This document shows, piece after piece, positions 17,986 to 29,546 of a DNA stretch of 64,000 bases; positions within the stretch are counted from its first letter, which is position 1, and each line of letters opens with the position of its first letter. The notes beneath the pieces were generated by a model. It was not told where the DNA came from, did no database searches, and saw only the letters and a program-made list of their open reading frames with translations. Source of the DNA: Vreelandella subglaciescola (GTDB lineage: Bacteria > Pseudomonadota > Gammaproteobacteria > Pseudomonadales > Halomonadaceae); assembly GCF_900142895.1 (NCBI RefSeq), contig NZ_LT670847.1:2790001-2854000 (forward strand). The letters run 5' to 3'. A program made the position numbers and the translations under genes.

Positions 17986-18024
17986 GCTCATAACGGTGCG
18001 ACGCGAAGTCGCACCGTTATGAGC
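17986..18024. repeat. Perfect 17-bp inverted repeat between sdhB and sucA
   Basis: GCTCATAACGGTGCGAC and its exact complement are separated by GCGAA. No T-run follows on the plus strand, so it is not a classic terminator. It may act as an RNA processing or stability element that sets the sdh to suc transcript ratio, or as a partial terminator. Confidence 0.85.
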
Positions 18025-18092
18025 AAAAGCGATGTCGTCGCGCTTGTCGCAGCGATACCGATACCACCCCATCAGTGTAGGGTGACCGAGAG

Positions 18093-20921
18093 ATGCAACA
18101 AGGCATAATGGAGTTGATGTGGCGTTCCTCTCACGTTAGTGGTGCCAATGCCCACTACGTAGAAGCGCTGTTTGAGCAGTACCTCGACGATCCCGGCGCC
18201 GTCCCCGACGAGTGGCGCAGTTACTTCGACGAGCTGCCGCGTCCTGAGGGCGGGGCCTCGGAAGATGTGCCGTTAAGTCCCGTCCGTGATCAGTTTTACC
18301 AGCTCGGCCAGGAAACGCGCCCCGGCGGTGCGGTGCCTGACAGCGACGCGGGTAAAAAACAGGTCAAGGTGCTGCAGCTGATCAACGCGTACCGCTTTCG
18401 TGGGCACCAGAAGGCCAATATTGATCCACTGGGGCTGCGCGACCCCACCCCGGTGCCCGACCTGGATCTGTCCTTTCATCAGCTATCCAAAGATGACCTG
18501 GACACGGAGTTTCAGACCGGCTCGTTTTTTCTGGGCATGGATAAAGCCCCCCTGCGCGATATCGTCGACGCGCTGGAGCGCACCTACTGCCGCTCCATCG
18601 GCTGCGAGGTCATGCATATTGTCGATACCGAAGAAAAACGCTGGCTACAGCGGCGTTTTGAATCGGTACGCAGCGCGCCCAAGTTCAGCGATGACGCGCG
18701 CCGGCATGTGCTGGAGCGTTTGTCCGCCGCCGAAGGGCTGGAAAACTACCTGGCCGCCAAGTATCCCGGCACCAAACGTTTTGGTCTGGAAGGCGGCGAG
18801 ACGTTTATTCCCATGATGGATGAGCTCATCCAGCGAGCGGGTGGGTACGGTGCCAAAGAAATCGTTATTGGCATGGCGCACCGCGGGCGACTCAACCTGC
18901 TGATCAATATTCTGGGCAAGAATCCGACCGATCTGATCGACGAATTTGACGGTAAAAAAGTCTTTGATCGTGGCTCTGGCGACGTCAAGTATCACCAGGG
19001 TTTTAGCTCCAACGTCATGTCGCCGGGCGGTGAAGTACATCTGGCACTCTCGTTCAACCCGTCACACCTTGAAATTGTTGCGCCGGTCGTTGTGGGCTCG
19101 GTGCGCGCGCGCCAGGATCGTCGACAGGATCCGGGCGGCGAAAAAGTATTGCCGATCAACATACATGGCGATGCCTCTTTTGCCGGACAGGGCGTAGTGA
19201 TGGAGACATTTCAGATGTCTCAGACCCGCGCTTACCGCACCGGCGGCACCGTGCATGTGGTGATCAATAACCAGATCGGGTTCACCATGTCACACCCGCT
19301 GGACGCGCGTTCAACCGAATACTGCACTGATATTGCCAAAATGGTGCAGGCACCGATTTTCCACGTCAACGGCGACGACCCCGACGCGGTCATTCACGCC
19401 ACTCAAGTTGCGCTCGACTACCGCCAGCAGTTCAAGAAAGACGTGGTCATTGATCTGGTCTGCTACCGCCGTCGTGGCCACAACGAGGCCGACGAGCCGT
19501 CCGGCACTCAGCCGATGATGTATGCCAAGATCAAGGATCATCCATCGGCGCGAGCGCTGTACGTTGAGCGGCTGGTCAAGCAGGGCGTGGTTGACGAAGA
19601 CGACATTAGCGCGATGGTGGAAAAATATCGTGAAGACCTGATGGCGGGTAATCATGTGGCTAACGCCCTGGTGCAAAAGCCCAACGAATCCCTGTTCGTC
19701 AACTGGCAGCCCTATATTGGCCACGAGTGGACGGGCTATGCCGACACCACGTTTGACATGCAGCGCTTACAGCTGCTGGCCGAGCGCATGTGCACCATCC
19801 CTGAGGGGCTCGTGGTGCAGCGTCAGGTAGAAAAAGTCTACGCTGACCGGCGCAAAATGCAGGCCGGCGAGCTGGCTATCAACTGGGGCTTCGGTGAAAC
19901 GCTGGCCTATGCCACTTTGCTGGATCAGGGACATCCGGTACGTATTACCGGCCAGGATTCAGGCCGCGGCACCTTCTCGCACCGCCATGCCGTGGTGCAT
20001 AACCAGGAAGACGGCAGCACCTGTGTGCCGCTGCAGAATATCAGCGATGGCCAGCCGAGCTTCACCATCCATGACTCCTTTTTGTCCGAAGAAGCCGTGC
20101 TCGCGTTTGAATACGGCTACGCCACCACCGCGCCCAACGATCTGGTGATCTGGGAAGCGCAGTTTGGCGATTTCTCCAACGGTGCCCAAGTGATGATCGA
20201 TCAGTTCATCTCGTCGGGCGAAACCAAGTGGGGACGGCTGTGCGGCTTGACCATGCTACTGCCTCACGGTTACGAAGGTCAGGGCCCTGAGCACTCCTCG
20301 GCACGTCTTGAGCGGTTTTTGCAGCTGTGTGCGGAAAACAACATGCAGGTCTGCGTGCCCACCACGCCGGCACAGATTTTCCATTTGCTGCGCCGTCAGG
20401 TTATTCGCCCATTGCGCAAGCCGTTGGTGGTGATGACGCCCAAGTCGTTGCTGCGCCACAAAGAGGCCATTTCAAACCTTGACGACCTGGCCAATGGCGA
20501 ATTCCACATGGTAATGCCCGACCAGGCAGAGCTCACGCCTAACGCAGTCACCCGCGTTGTGCTGTGTGCCGGCAAGGTGTACTACGACTTGGCGGCATGG
20601 CGCGTCGAAAACGAGCGCTACGACACGGCGATCATTCGCATAGAACAGCTTTATCCCTTCGCCAGGGAAGCGCTTCGCGACGTGTTGAACGTCTATCCGA
20701 ACATCGAAGATATCGTTTGGTGTCAGGAGGAGCCGTTGAATCAAGGGGCCTGGTATTCGAGCCAGCACCACATGCGTGCCGTTGCCGACATGCTGCGAGA
20801 CGGCCTGGGAGGCAAGCTGAAGTTTGCCGGTCGTCTCGCGTCTGCCGCGCCGGCAGCGGGCTATATGTCCGTTCATACTGAACAGCAGCGCCGGCTGGTG
20901 GAAGACGCCTTCAACCTGTAA
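18093..20921 (+). CDS. sucA: 2-oxoglutarate dehydrogenase E1 component
   Basis: 942 residues, normal for SucA. It is the thiamine-diphosphate enzyme that decarboxylates 2-oxoglutarate and reductively succinylates the lipoyl group of SucB. The N-terminal E1-specific helix (SSHVSGANAHYVEALFEQYL) anchors it to E2. ThDP-binding segments include GMAHRGRLNLLINILGK, the NGDDPDAVIHATQ region and CYRRRGHNEADEPS. The pyrimidine-domain signatures GQDSGRGTFSHRHAV and YGYATTAPNDLVIWEAQFGDF are present. It is followed by sucB. Confidence 0.98.
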   Translation: MQQGIMELMWRSSHVSGANAHYVEALFEQYLDDPGAVPDEWRSYFDELPRPEGGASEDVPLSPVRDQFYQLGQETRPGGAVPDSDAGKKQVKVLQLINAYRFRGHQKANIDPLGLRDPTPVPDLDLSFHQLSKDDLDTEFQTGSFFLGMDKAPLRDIVDALERTYCRSIGCEVMHIVDTEEKRWLQRRFESVRSAPKFSDDARRHVLERLSAAEGLENYLAAKYPGTKRFGLEGGETFIPMMDELIQRAGGYGAKEIVIGMAHRGRLNLLINILGKNPTDLIDEFDGKKVFDRGSGDVKYHQGFSSNVMSPGGEVHLALSFNPSHLEIVAPVVVGSVRARQDRRQDPGGEKVLPINIHGDASFAGQGVVMETFQMSQTRAYRTGGTVHVVINNQIGFTMSHPLDARSTEYCTDIAKMVQAPIFHVNGDDPDAVIHATQVALDYRQQFKKDVVIDLVCYRRRGHNEADEPSGTQPMMYAKIKDHPSARALYVERLVKQGVVDEDDISAMVEKYREDLMAGNHVANALVQKPNESLFVNWQPYIGHEWTGYADTTFDMQRLQLLAERMCTIPEGLVVQRQVEKVYADRRKMQAGELAINWGFGETLAYATLLDQGHPVRITGQDSGRGTFSHRHAVVHNQEDGSTCVPLQNISDGQPSFTIHDSFLSEEAVLAFEYGYATTAPNDLVIWEAQFGDFSNGAQVMIDQFISSGETKWGRLCGLTMLLPHGYEGQGPEHSSARLERFLQLCAENNMQVCVPTTPAQIFHLLRRQVIRPLRKPLVVMTPKSLLRHKEAISNLDDLANGEFHMVMPDQAELTPNAVTRVVLCAGKVYYDLAAWRVENERYDTAIIRIEQLYPFAREALRDVLNVYPNIEDIVWCQEEPLNQGAWYSSQHHMRAVADMLRDGLGGKLKFAGRLASAAPAAGYMSVHTEQQRRLVEDAFNL

Positions 20922-20929
20922 GCGTCCGC

Positions 20930-20963
20930 CCGGTTTAGCGAACACACCGGTTTAGCGAACACA
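20930..20963 (+). repeat. Exact 17-bp tandem duplication between sucA and sucB
   Basis: CCGGTTTAGCGAACACA occurs twice head to tail in the 55-bp sucA-sucB spacer, immediately before the sucB ribosome site (AAGGGAAACG). It lengthens the spacer, and slippage is the simplest origin. Confidence 0.9.
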
Positions 20964-20976
20964 TAAGGGAAACGAC

Positions 20977-22614
20977 ATGGCTACCGAAATCAAAGCGCCA
21001 ACCTTTCCAGAATCCGTGGCTGAGGGCACGGTTGCCGCCTGGCACAAGAAGCCGGGCGACAGCGTCGAGCGTGACGAGCTGGTGGTTGAAATCGAAACCG
21101 ACAAAGTGGTGCTTGAGGTCGTGGCACCGGAAGCGGGCACGTTAAACGACGTGCTGGCTGACGAGGGTGACACCGTCGAGTCCGACCAGGTGTTGGGCAA
21201 TATTGGTGAGGCCAGCGCCAAGGCGTCTGACACGAGCGAGAAAAAACCGTCATCCAAGAAAGCCGCGTCAGACGACAAAGATTCAGACGATTCGGCTTCC
21301 GATAAGGCACCGAAGCAGAAAAAGGCAGCCGCCGGCGGCAAGCAGCACGAGGTCAAGGCACCCTCGTTCCCTGAATCCGTGCAGGAAGGCACTGTCGCGA
21401 GTTGGCACAAGAAAGTCGGTGAGGCGGTCAAGCGTGATGAGGTGTTGGCCGATATCGAAACCGATAAAGTGGTGCTTGAAGTGGTTGCGCCGGCTGACGG
21501 CGCGCTTGCCGAGATCAAGGTTGACGCTGATAGCCAGGTCGAGTCCGAAGAAGTGCTGGCCCTGTTTGCTGAAGGGGCAGGCGAGTCGGAGCAGGACTAT
21601 GACGCATCGTCCGACGCCGATAGCGATAGCGATACCGATACGGACGGCGCAAGCGATGACAGCGCCGATGAAGACCATAACGGCAAGATTCTCGCACCCG
21701 CCGCGCGCAAGATGGTGGCCGAAAACGACCTTGACGCGGCGCGCATTGAAGGCACCGGAAAGGGCGGTCGCATTCTCAAGGAAGACGTGCAAAAAGCGCT
21801 AAAAGACGGCAGTGCCAAGAAAGCTAAAGACAAGACAGGTGATAAGGCGGAAAGCCCCAAAGCGAAACAGCCGCCAGCCTCTGCTTCGTCTGCGCCCACT
21901 GCCGTTGACGGCCAGCGTCCGGAAAAACGCGTACCCATGAGTCGGCTGCGCCAGACCATCGCCAAGCGCCTGGTTCAGGCACAGCAGACGGCCGCCATGC
22001 TCACGACGTATAACGAAGTGGACATGAGCGCGATCATGGCATTGCGCGCCGAGTACAAGGAAACCTTCCTCAAAGCCCACGATACCAAGCTGGGTTTCAT
22101 GAGCTTTTTCGTCAAAGCGGCCTCCGAGGCGCTCAAGCGTTTCCCCGACGTGAACGCCTCCATCGACGGTACCGACATCGTCTACCACGGCTATCAGGAT
22201 ATTAGCGTGGCCGTTTCCACCGACCGCGGCCTGGTGGTGCCGGTGCTGCGCGATACGGACAGCATGAAATTTGCCGATGTGGAAAAAACCATCGTCGATT
22301 TTGGTAAACGCGCGCGTGACGGTAAACTGGGTATCGAAGAAATGCAGGGCGGTACCTTTACCATCACCAACGGCGGTATTTTTGGCTCGCTGCTGTCGAC
22401 GCCGATCATCAACCCGCCGCAAACTGCGATTCTGGGCATGCATAAGATCCAAGAGCGCCCGATGGCGGTGAACGGCCAGGTAGAAATACGCCCCATGATG
22501 TATCTTGCGGTATCCTATGATCACCGCATGATCGACGGTAAAGACGCCGTGCAGTTTCTGGTCGTGCTCAAGGAGCTGCTGGAGGATCCTGCACGCCTGT
22601 TGCTCAACGTATAG
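20977..22614 (+). CDS. sucB: Dihydrolipoyllysine succinyltransferase (E2) with two lipoyl domains
   Basis: 545 residues, longer than the roughly 400 of the usual one-lipoyl SucB. Residues 1-78 are a lipoyl domain with target lysine Lys43 ([14 protein letters not shown]). A Ser/Lys/Asp linker leads to a second lipoyl domain (about 123-200) with Lys164 in the same motif ([14 protein letters not shown]). An acidic linker follows, then an E1/E3-binding domain at about 233-275 ([17 protein letters not shown]...GGRILKEDV). The catalytic acetyltransferase-type core has His516 and Asp520 in [13 protein letters not shown]. It transfers succinyl to CoA at the core of the 2-oxoglutarate dehydrogenase complex. 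The SucB identity follows from position after sucA and the E-x-V-P-type FPES lipoyl start. Confidence 0.96.
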   Translation: MATEIKAPTFPESVAEGTVAAWHKKPGDSVERDELVVEIETDKVVLEVVAPEAGTLNDVLADEGDTVESDQVLGNIGEASAKASDTSEKKPSSKKAASDDKDSDDSASDKAPKQKKAAAGGKQHEVKAPSFPESVQEGTVASWHKKVGEAVKRDEVLADIETDKVVLEVVAPADGALAEIKVDADSQVESEEVLALFAEGAGESEQDYDASSDADSDSDTDTDGASDDSADEDHNGKILAPAARKMVAENDLDAARIEGTGKGGRILKEDVQKALKDGSAKKAKDKTGDKAESPKAKQPPASASSAPTAVDGQRPEKRVPMSRLRQTIAKRLVQAQQTAAMLTTYNEVDMSAIMALRAEYKETFLKAHDTKLGFMSFFVKAASEALKRFPDVNASIDGTDIVYHGYQDISVAVSTDRGLVVPVLRDTDSMKFADVEKTIVDFGKRARDGKLGIEEMQGGTFTITNGGIFGSLLSTPIINPPQTAILGMHKIQERPMAVNGQVEIRPMMYLAVSYDHRMIDGKDAVQFLVVLKELLEDPARLLLNV

Positions 22615-22731
22615 CTCTGATGGCTGGGTCTTGATGACCTGGACTTTGTCACATGGCCGGGGCATGCGCGCAAGGGTCGTCCTTATGCGTCAAGAGAATT
22701 CCATTATATTGTCTCGCCCCCGCAGCGGTGA

Positions 22732-24195
<1,464 letters not shown>

Positions 24196-24214
24196 TCCAA
24201 CCCATATCAATAAG

Positions 24215-24232
24215 CGCCACCTTCGGGTGGCG
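24215..24232 (+). other. UUCG-capped hairpin between lpdA and sucC
   Basis: CGCCACC-TTCG-GGTGGCG forms a 7-bp stem with a C(UUCG)G tetraloop, a very stable RNA hairpin, 19 bp after the lpdA stop. Only GCTTT follows, so it is more likely an mRNA processing or attenuation element than a full terminator. Confidence 0.75.
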
Positions 24233-24321
24233 TGACGCTTTCGGCAGCGTATCGAAAGCGCGGGGATGGGGGGCGAGCGTCGCCCATCGTTCGAGTCACA
24301 TGCAACCAATGGCATGAAGCG

Positions 24322-25488
24322 ATGAACCTTCACGAGTATCAAGGCAAACAGCTGTTTGCCGACTATGGCCTGCCGGTGTCCAAGAACTTTGCCGTGGATA
24401 CCCCGGAAGACACCGTAGACGCTTGCAAGAAAATCGGCGGCGACATGTGGGTCGTCAAGGCCCAGGTGCACGCCGGTGGCCGGGGTAAGGCCGGCGGCGT
24501 CAAGCTGGTGAAAAGCACGGACGAGGCCAAAGCCTTTGCCGAGCAGTGGCTGGGCAAAAACCTGGTGACCTTCCAGACCGATGCCGACGGCCAGCCGGTG
24601 TCCCGGATTCTGGTGGAAAGCTGCACCGATATCGCCTCCGAGCTGTATCTGGGCGCGGTAGTGGATCGCACCACGCGCCGAGTGGTATTCATGGCCTCGA
24701 CCGAAGGCGGCGTAGAGATCGAGAAGGTCGCGGAAGAAACGCCGGAAAAGATCCTCAAGGCCGAGATTGATCCGCTGGTCGGCGCGCAGCCGTATCAGGC
24801 GCGCGAGCTGGCTTTCGGGCTGGGGCTTGAAGGGGCGCAGATCAAGCAGTTCACCAAGATTTTCCTGGGGCTGGCGAAACTGTTTCACGACAAGGATCTG
24901 GCGCTTTTAGAGATCAACCCGCTGGTGGTTACCGGTGAGGGCAATCTTCACTGCCTGGATGCCAAGATCAATCTGGATGGCAATGCCCTGTACCGCCATC
25001 CGGATCTGCAGGCCATGCGCGACCCGTCTCAGGAAGACGAGCGCGAAGCCGATGCGGCCAAGTGGGAGCTGAACTACGTCGCGCTTGACGGCAATATCGG
25101 CTGCATGGTCAACGGTGCTGGCCTCGCCATGGGTACCATGGATATCGTCAACCTGAACGGCGGCAAGCCGGCCAACTTCCTTGACGTCGGCGGCGGTGCC
25201 ACCAAGGAGCGCGTGGCCGAGGCGTTCAAGATCATACTGTCTGACGATAACGTCAAGGCGGTACTGGTCAACATCTTTGGCGGTATCGTGCGCTGCGACA
25301 TGATCGCCGAAGGCATTATCGGTGCGGTTGAGCAGGTCGGTGTCAACGTGCCGGTGGTGGTGCGTCTGGAAGGCAACAACGCCGAACTGGGCACCGAGAA
25401 GCTGGCGGCAAGCGGGCTGAACATTATCGCGGCTACCAGCCTGACCGACGCGGCAGAGCAGGTCGTCAACGCGGCGGAGGGCAAATAA
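24322..25488 (+). CDS. sucC: Succinyl-CoA synthetase beta subunit
   Basis: 388 residues from ATG 24322 ([12 protein letters not shown]), exactly the usual length; an upstream in-frame start at 24232 lacks the family N-terminus. It binds the nucleotide through an ATP-grasp domain ([20 protein letters not shown]) and succinate through the C-terminal domain ([17 protein letters not shown]). With SucD it converts succinyl-CoA to succinate with substrate-level phosphorylation. Its TAA overlaps the sucD ATG by one base (TAATG), indicating translational coupling and equal subunit supply. Confidence 0.98.
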   Translation: MNLHEYQGKQLFADYGLPVSKNFAVDTPEDTVDACKKIGGDMWVVKAQVHAGGRGKAGGVKLVKSTDEAKAFAEQWLGKNLVTFQTDADGQPVSRILVESCTDIASELYLGAVVDRTTRRVVFMASTEGGVEIEKVAEETPEKILKAEIDPLVGAQPYQARELAFGLGLEGAQIKQFTKIFLGLAKLFHDKDLALLEINPLVVTGEGNLHCLDAKINLDGNALYRHPDLQAMRDPSQEDEREADAAKWELNYVALDGNIGCMVNGAGLAMGTMDIVNLNGGKPANFLDVGGGATKERVAEAFKIILSDDNVKAVLVNIFGGIVRCDMIAEGIIGAVEQVGVNVPVVVRLEGNNAELGTEKLAASGLNIIAATSLTDAAEQVVNAAEGK

Positions 25489-26360
25489 TGAGTATCCTGA
25501 TCGACAAGAACACCAAGGTCATCTGCCAGGGGTTTACCGGCGGCCAGGGCACGTTTCATTCCGAGCAGGCGATTGCCTACGGCACGCAAATGGTCGGCGG
25601 CGTAACGCCGGGCAAAGGCGGCCAGGAGCACCTGGGACTGCCGGTGTTCAACACGGTGAAAGAAGCGGTACAAAAAACCGGCGCTGAAGCCAGCGTGATT
25701 TATGTGCCCGCACCGTTCTGCAAGGATTCGATCATTGAAGCGGCCAACGCCGGCCTCAAGCTGATCGTATGCATTACCGAAGGCATTCCGACGCTGGATA
25801 TGCTCGACGCCAAGGTGGCGTGCGATACCTTGGGCGTGCGCCTGATTGGCCCCAACTGCCCGGGGGTGATTACCCCGGGTGAATGCAAGATCGGCATCAT
25901 GCCGGGCCACATTCACCAGCCGGGCAAGGTCGGAATCATCTCGCGTTCGGGCACGCTGACCTACGAGGCGGTCAAACAGACCACCGACCACGGTTTCGGC
26001 CAGTCGACCTGCGTGGGTATTGGCGGCGATCCGATTCCGGGCTCCAGCTTTATCGATATGCTTGAGCTGTTTGAAAATGACCCGAAAACCGAAGCCATCG
26101 TCATGATCGGTGAAATCGGCGGCACGGCGGAAGAAGAAGCGGCGGCCTACATCAAGGCCAACGTCTCCAAGCCGGTGGTCTCGTATATTGCCGGCGTGAC
26201 TGCTCCTCCGGGCAAGCGCATGGGCCATGCCGGGGCGATTATCGCCGGCGGCAAGGGCACCGCGGATGAAAAATTCGCGGCGCTGGAAGATGCCGGTGTC
26301 AAAACCGTGCGTTCGCTTGCCGAAATCGGCGACGCGCTGAAGGCCGTTACCGGCTGGTAA
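25488..26360 (+). CDS. sucD: Succinyl-CoA synthetase alpha subunit
   Basis: 290 residues, the family length. The CoA-binding fold starts [16 protein letters not shown]. The phosphorylated histidine is in [17 protein letters not shown], and [20 protein letters not shown] is the other family signature. It completes the TCA operon, and a strong bidirectional terminator follows within 75 bp. Confidence 0.98.
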   Translation: MSILIDKNTKVICQGFTGGQGTFHSEQAIAYGTQMVGGVTPGKGGQEHLGLPVFNTVKEAVQKTGAEASVIYVPAPFCKDSIIEAANAGLKLIVCITEGIPTLDMLDAKVACDTLGVRLIGPNCPGVITPGECKIGIMPGHIHQPGKVGIISRSGTLTYEAVKQTTDHGFGQSTCVGIGGDPIPGSSFIDMLELFENDPKTEAIVMIGEIGGTAEEEAAAYIKANVSKPVVSYIAGVTAPPGKRMGHAGAIIAGGKGTADEKFAALEDAGVKTVRSLAEIGDALKAVTGW

Positions 26361-26397
26361 GCTCGACGACATCCGATTAGCTGCCGTACGCGGCGCA

Positions 26398-26436
26398 TAA
26401 AAAAACGCCCAGGCCATTTCATGGTCTGGGCGTTTT
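26398..26436. terminator. Bidirectional terminator between sucD and rnb
   Basis: A long stem (AAAACGCCCAGGCCA / TGGTCTGGGCGTTTT, one G-T pair) with TTTCA loop has T-runs at the 3' side in both directions. It separates the convergent genes sucD and rnb. Confidence 0.92.
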
Positions 26437-26453
26437 CGTTGCGAATGAAGCCG

Positions 26454-28394
26454 TTAAGCGGTGGGGCGTGCCACCAGCGAGCGAGTTTCTTCGCGGGCTT
26501 CGACCAGATCAACGCGCACGGCATCGCCGAGCTTGAAGCGTTCTTCGCCTTCAATCTGGATACGGCCTTCCTTGTCGTCGATCACTACCTTGCTGCGGTC
26601 GCTGTGCATCAGCGGCGCGGGTACAAAGGCGGTGGCGCCGTTTTCGCTCAGGCGTACACGCATGCCGCCGCGGTTGACGGCGATGACGTCGGCGTCAAAG
26701 GCCTTCTGGCTTTCGGCCGCCGGGGTCAGGTAGCGCACGTAGAGCCAGTCCTTGACGTCGCGCTCGGCCATGCGGTTCAGGCGCCGGCGTTCGGTCAGCT
26801 GGTCGGTCAGCGCTTCGCTGGCCTCGGGCGGCGTCTGCTCGCCCTTGAGCACGTGCTTGATCAGGCGGTGGTTGACCATGTCGCCGTATTTACGGATGGG
26901 CGACGTCCAGGTGGCGTAAGCGGCAAGCCCCAGGCCAAAGTGCGGGCCGGGCAGCGCGGACATCCGGGTAAAGCCCTGGAAGCGGCGCAGGCGCACGTCA
27001 AGCCAGGCGTCGTCGCGGTCTTCAAGCTCGCGCTTGAGTTCCTTGTAGCGCGGCAGCTCGAGCAGCGCTTCGGCATCGACGTTGATGTCCTGAGTGGCCA
27101 GAAATTCCTGGGCGTCTTCGATTTTTTCCGGCTCAAAGGCGCGGTGCACGTTGAAGATGCCGTGGCCAACGTTCGCGGCCAGAAAATCCGCACAGCAGGC
27201 GTTGGAGGCAATCATCGACTCTTCGATCATGCGGTTGGCAATGCGCCGTTCCTCGACCTCGATAGCCAGCACGTTGCCGGCCGGGTCGAGCTTGAAGACG
27301 AAGTCGGGGCTGCCTTTGAACACCAGCGCATGGGCTTCGCGCCAGGCCGTGCGGGCCTCGGTCAGGTCGCGCAGAGCGGTCAGCTGCGGGGCGATGTCAT
27401 CGGCCGGTGCCCAGTCGCCCTGATTCTCGATCCAGTCGGAAACCTTGTCGTAGGAAAGCCGCGCGTGGGAGACCGCCTCGGCGGCAAAGAAGCGGTAGTC
27501 GCCCAGGCTGCCGTCGGCGTTAACGTCCAGCGTGCACGCCAGCACCGGGCGGTTCTGGCCTTCAAGCAGCGAGCACAGGTCGTCAGCCAGCTGCTCGGGC
27601 AGCATGGTCACGTTCTGTCCCGGCAGATACACCGTAAAGGCGCGCACCCGCGCTTCCATGTCGGCGGCGTGGCTTTCATCGACATAGGCGGTGGGGTCGG
27701 CAATGGCGACGCTCATGCGCCAGCCGCCGTCTTCCCGCGCGGTGACGTGCAGGGCATCGTCCATGTCGCGGGTGGATTCGCCGTCGATGGTGAAGAAGGG
27801 CGTCGCGGTCAGGTCTTCGCGCTCAAGGCCTTCTTCGTGCAGCGGCCAGTCGCTGCCGGCGTCCGGGCATTCCTGCTCCAGCGCGTGACGCGCAAGCGTG
27901 ACGCGCCACGGCACGGCCGGGTTATCGCTCTTGGCTACCAGCTCTTCGATCTGGGCGTAAAAGCTGCGATCGTCTTTTTTCAGCGGGTGGCGCACCAGCC
28001 GCGCGACGATCCAGTCGCCGTCGGCGATGCTGTCTTCGTCGATGCTGCGCTTGATGCGCGCCTTGATCACGTTACGGATCGAGGGGTGATCGGGCACCAC
28101 GGCCAGACGACCTTCGCGCTTTTGTACGCGGGCGACAAAGCGGTCAAGCCCCTGCTCAATGAGCGTTTCCGGCTCGACGGACTGCTTGTCGCCGTTTTGG
28201 TGAATCACGGCCTCTACGCGATCGCCGTGAATCACCTGCTTCATCGCGGGCGGCGGAATGAAATAAGACTCGCCGTCGTCGGTTTCCAGAAAGCCGAAGC
28301 CGCGGTCGGTGCCTTTGACCAGTCCTTCGGCGCGCGGCGTGGTGTCATGCATATTCTGCTTGAGCTGGGCAAGCATGGAGTTGTTCTGCAACAT
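26454..28394 (-). CDS. rnb: Exoribonuclease II
   Basis: 646 residues from ATG 28394 (MLQNNSMLAQLKQNMHDTTPRAEG), very like the E. coli RNase II start; length 644 in that species. It degrades single-stranded RNA 3' to 5' in mRNA turnover. N-terminal cold-shock domains include GFGFLE...SYFIPPP. The RNB catalytic domain has the metal-binding aspartates in DGESTRDMDDAL and the GPHFGLGLAAYATWTSPIRKYGD region. The C-terminal S1 domain ends at about residue 640 (RGGMRVRL...FVPAPLM). RNase R was considered but is longer and carries extra basic tails. Confidence 0.95.
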   Translation of the reverse strand: MLQNNSMLAQLKQNMHDTTPRAEGLVKGTDRGFGFLETDDGESYFIPPPAMKQVIHGDRVEAVIHQNGDKQSVEPETLIEQGLDRFVARVQKREGRLAVVPDHPSIRNVIKARIKRSIDEDSIADGDWIVARLVRHPLKKDDRSFYAQIEELVAKSDNPAVPWRVTLARHALEQECPDAGSDWPLHEEGLEREDLTATPFFTIDGESTRDMDDALHVTAREDGGWRMSVAIADPTAYVDESHAADMEARVRAFTVYLPGQNVTMLPEQLADDLCSLLEGQNRPVLACTLDVNADGSLGDYRFFAAEAVSHARLSYDKVSDWIENQGDWAPADDIAPQLTALRDLTEARTAWREAHALVFKGSPDFVFKLDPAGNVLAIEVEERRIANRMIEESMIASNACCADFLAANVGHGIFNVHRAFEPEKIEDAQEFLATQDINVDAEALLELPRYKELKRELEDRDDAWLDVRLRRFQGFTRMSALPGPHFGLGLAAYATWTSPIRKYGDMVNHRLIKHVLKGEQTPPEASEALTDQLTERRRLNRMAERDVKDWLYVRYLTPAAESQKAFDADVIAVNRGGMRVRLSENGATAFVPAPLMHSDRSKVVIDDKEGRIQIEGEERFKLGDAVRVDLVEAREETRSLVARPTA

Positions 28395-28499
28395 GAGGCT
28401 CAATCGGTTGAAAGGTAGGCTGCCACTATACGGGTTCGGGGCAGTGGCGCCAATTGCGCCGCCAAAGATTGCTCAAACGGCGCCTGAATGGCGCGTCGG

Positions 28500-29546
28500 C
28501 TATTCGTCGCGATCCCGGGGTTTGGCGTCGAGCCGGCGCAACTGCTGCCATAAATCGCGGCGCAGGTCGCCCAGGGTGGGCTGCTCGTTGGGGGCAAAGG
28601 CCAACGGGCGGCACAGGCGCAGCGCGCGCAGCCCGAGTCTGGCGCTTAACAGGCCTACGGCGAGCCCCTGGCCGGCGCGGGCAGACATCCGGCCGGTCAT
28701 GTCCAGCGAGAGCATGTCCATGCCGGCATCGGTGGCCAGCTCGCTGGCGCCGGCAAAGGCCATATTGTGCAGCACGGTTTTAAACAGGCGCAGGCGGCTG
28801 GCATAGCCCAGTTCCAGCCCGTAAAGCCGGCACAGGCGGTCAACCATGGCGATGTTGCGCCAGGCGACCAGCGCCATATCCACCAGCGTTAGCGGGCTGA
28901 CGGCGACCATCACTGCGGTTTCACCGCACATGCGCGAGATCAGCCGCTGGGCCTCGCGGTCGCGGGGGCCAAGCAGATGGTGGTTTAGCAGCGTCAGCGT
29001 ATCCTGCCCGCTGTGATGCGGCTCGCGGGCATGCTGAAAGGCCACCCAGTGCGGGTCGTCGTCGCTGAGTTTGAGCTGGGTTTGCAGCCGGTCGGCTAGC
29101 GTGCGCGCCTGTTTGGGTGAGCGGTGGGGCAGGTCCGCCAGCGCTTCGCGCAGCTTGTCGTGGCGTTTCAGCCGCTTTAACCGCGCCAGCTCACGGAGCA
29201 TGGCGGCGCCGCCAAGGCCGATCAGGGTAAGACCAAATACCTGCCAGGCGGCGTCCAGCCAGCGGGCGCTGGCAAAGGCGTCGGGCAGGCCGGTGACAAA
29301 CTCGGCGGTGCCCAGGGCAGCACTGCCGGCCAGCACAAACAAAAGTCCCCAGCGGCGCTTGCGCGGTGCGCCGAGGCTTTGCTCGGGTAGTGCCTGGCGG
29401 CTGGCGGCGTCGTCCACGGGCGTTTCTTCCCGCGCCGTGGCGTCAAAGCGGTGTGCGCGGCGCAGCGGTGTATCGTCGCCGATGAGCGGTTCTGCTACGG
29501 CATCGCCATTGAGATGAAAGTGCCGGCGCGGCTTGGGCGAGGTCAT
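28500..29546 (-). CDS. ycjF: YcjF-type membrane protein (TIGR01620/DUF697)
   Basis: 348 residues. A charged cytoplasmic N-terminus is followed by two membrane segments, at about residues 70-88 (WGLLFVLAGSAALGTAEFV) and 100-118 (AAWQVFGLTLIGLGGAAML). The C-terminal DUF697-like region contains GETAVMVAVSPLTLVDMALVAWRN and GMDMLSLDMTGRMSARAGQGLAVGLLSARLG. The start ATG overlaps the stop of the YcjX gene (ATGA), so it is coupled to the GTPase-like partner. In E. coli the pair belongs to the phage-shock-related pspF regulon neighbourhood, but the biochemical role is not known. No psp genes lie nearby here. Confidence 0.88.
   Translation of the reverse strand: MTSPKPRRHFHLNGDAVAEPLIGDDTPLRRAHRFDATAREETPVDDAASRQALPEQSLGAPRKRRWGLLFVLAGSAALGTAEFVTGLPDAFASARWLDAAWQVFGLTLIGLGGAAMLRELARLKRLKRHDKLREALADLPHRSPKQARTLADRLQTQLKLSDDDPHWVAFQHAREPHHSGQDTLTLLNHHLLGPRDREAQRLISRMCGETAVMVAVSPLTLVDMALVAWRNIAMVDRLCRLYGLELGYASRLRLFKTVLHNMAFAGASELATDAGMDMLSLDMTGRMSARAGQGLAVGLLSARLGLRALRLCRPLAFAPNEQPTLGDLRRDLWQQLRRLDAKPRDRDE

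Noticed and set aside
26421..28418. A 665-codon plus-strand open frame opposite rnb
   Set aside because: High GC keeps the antisense frame open; the minus strand encodes a full RNase II with conserved motifs.
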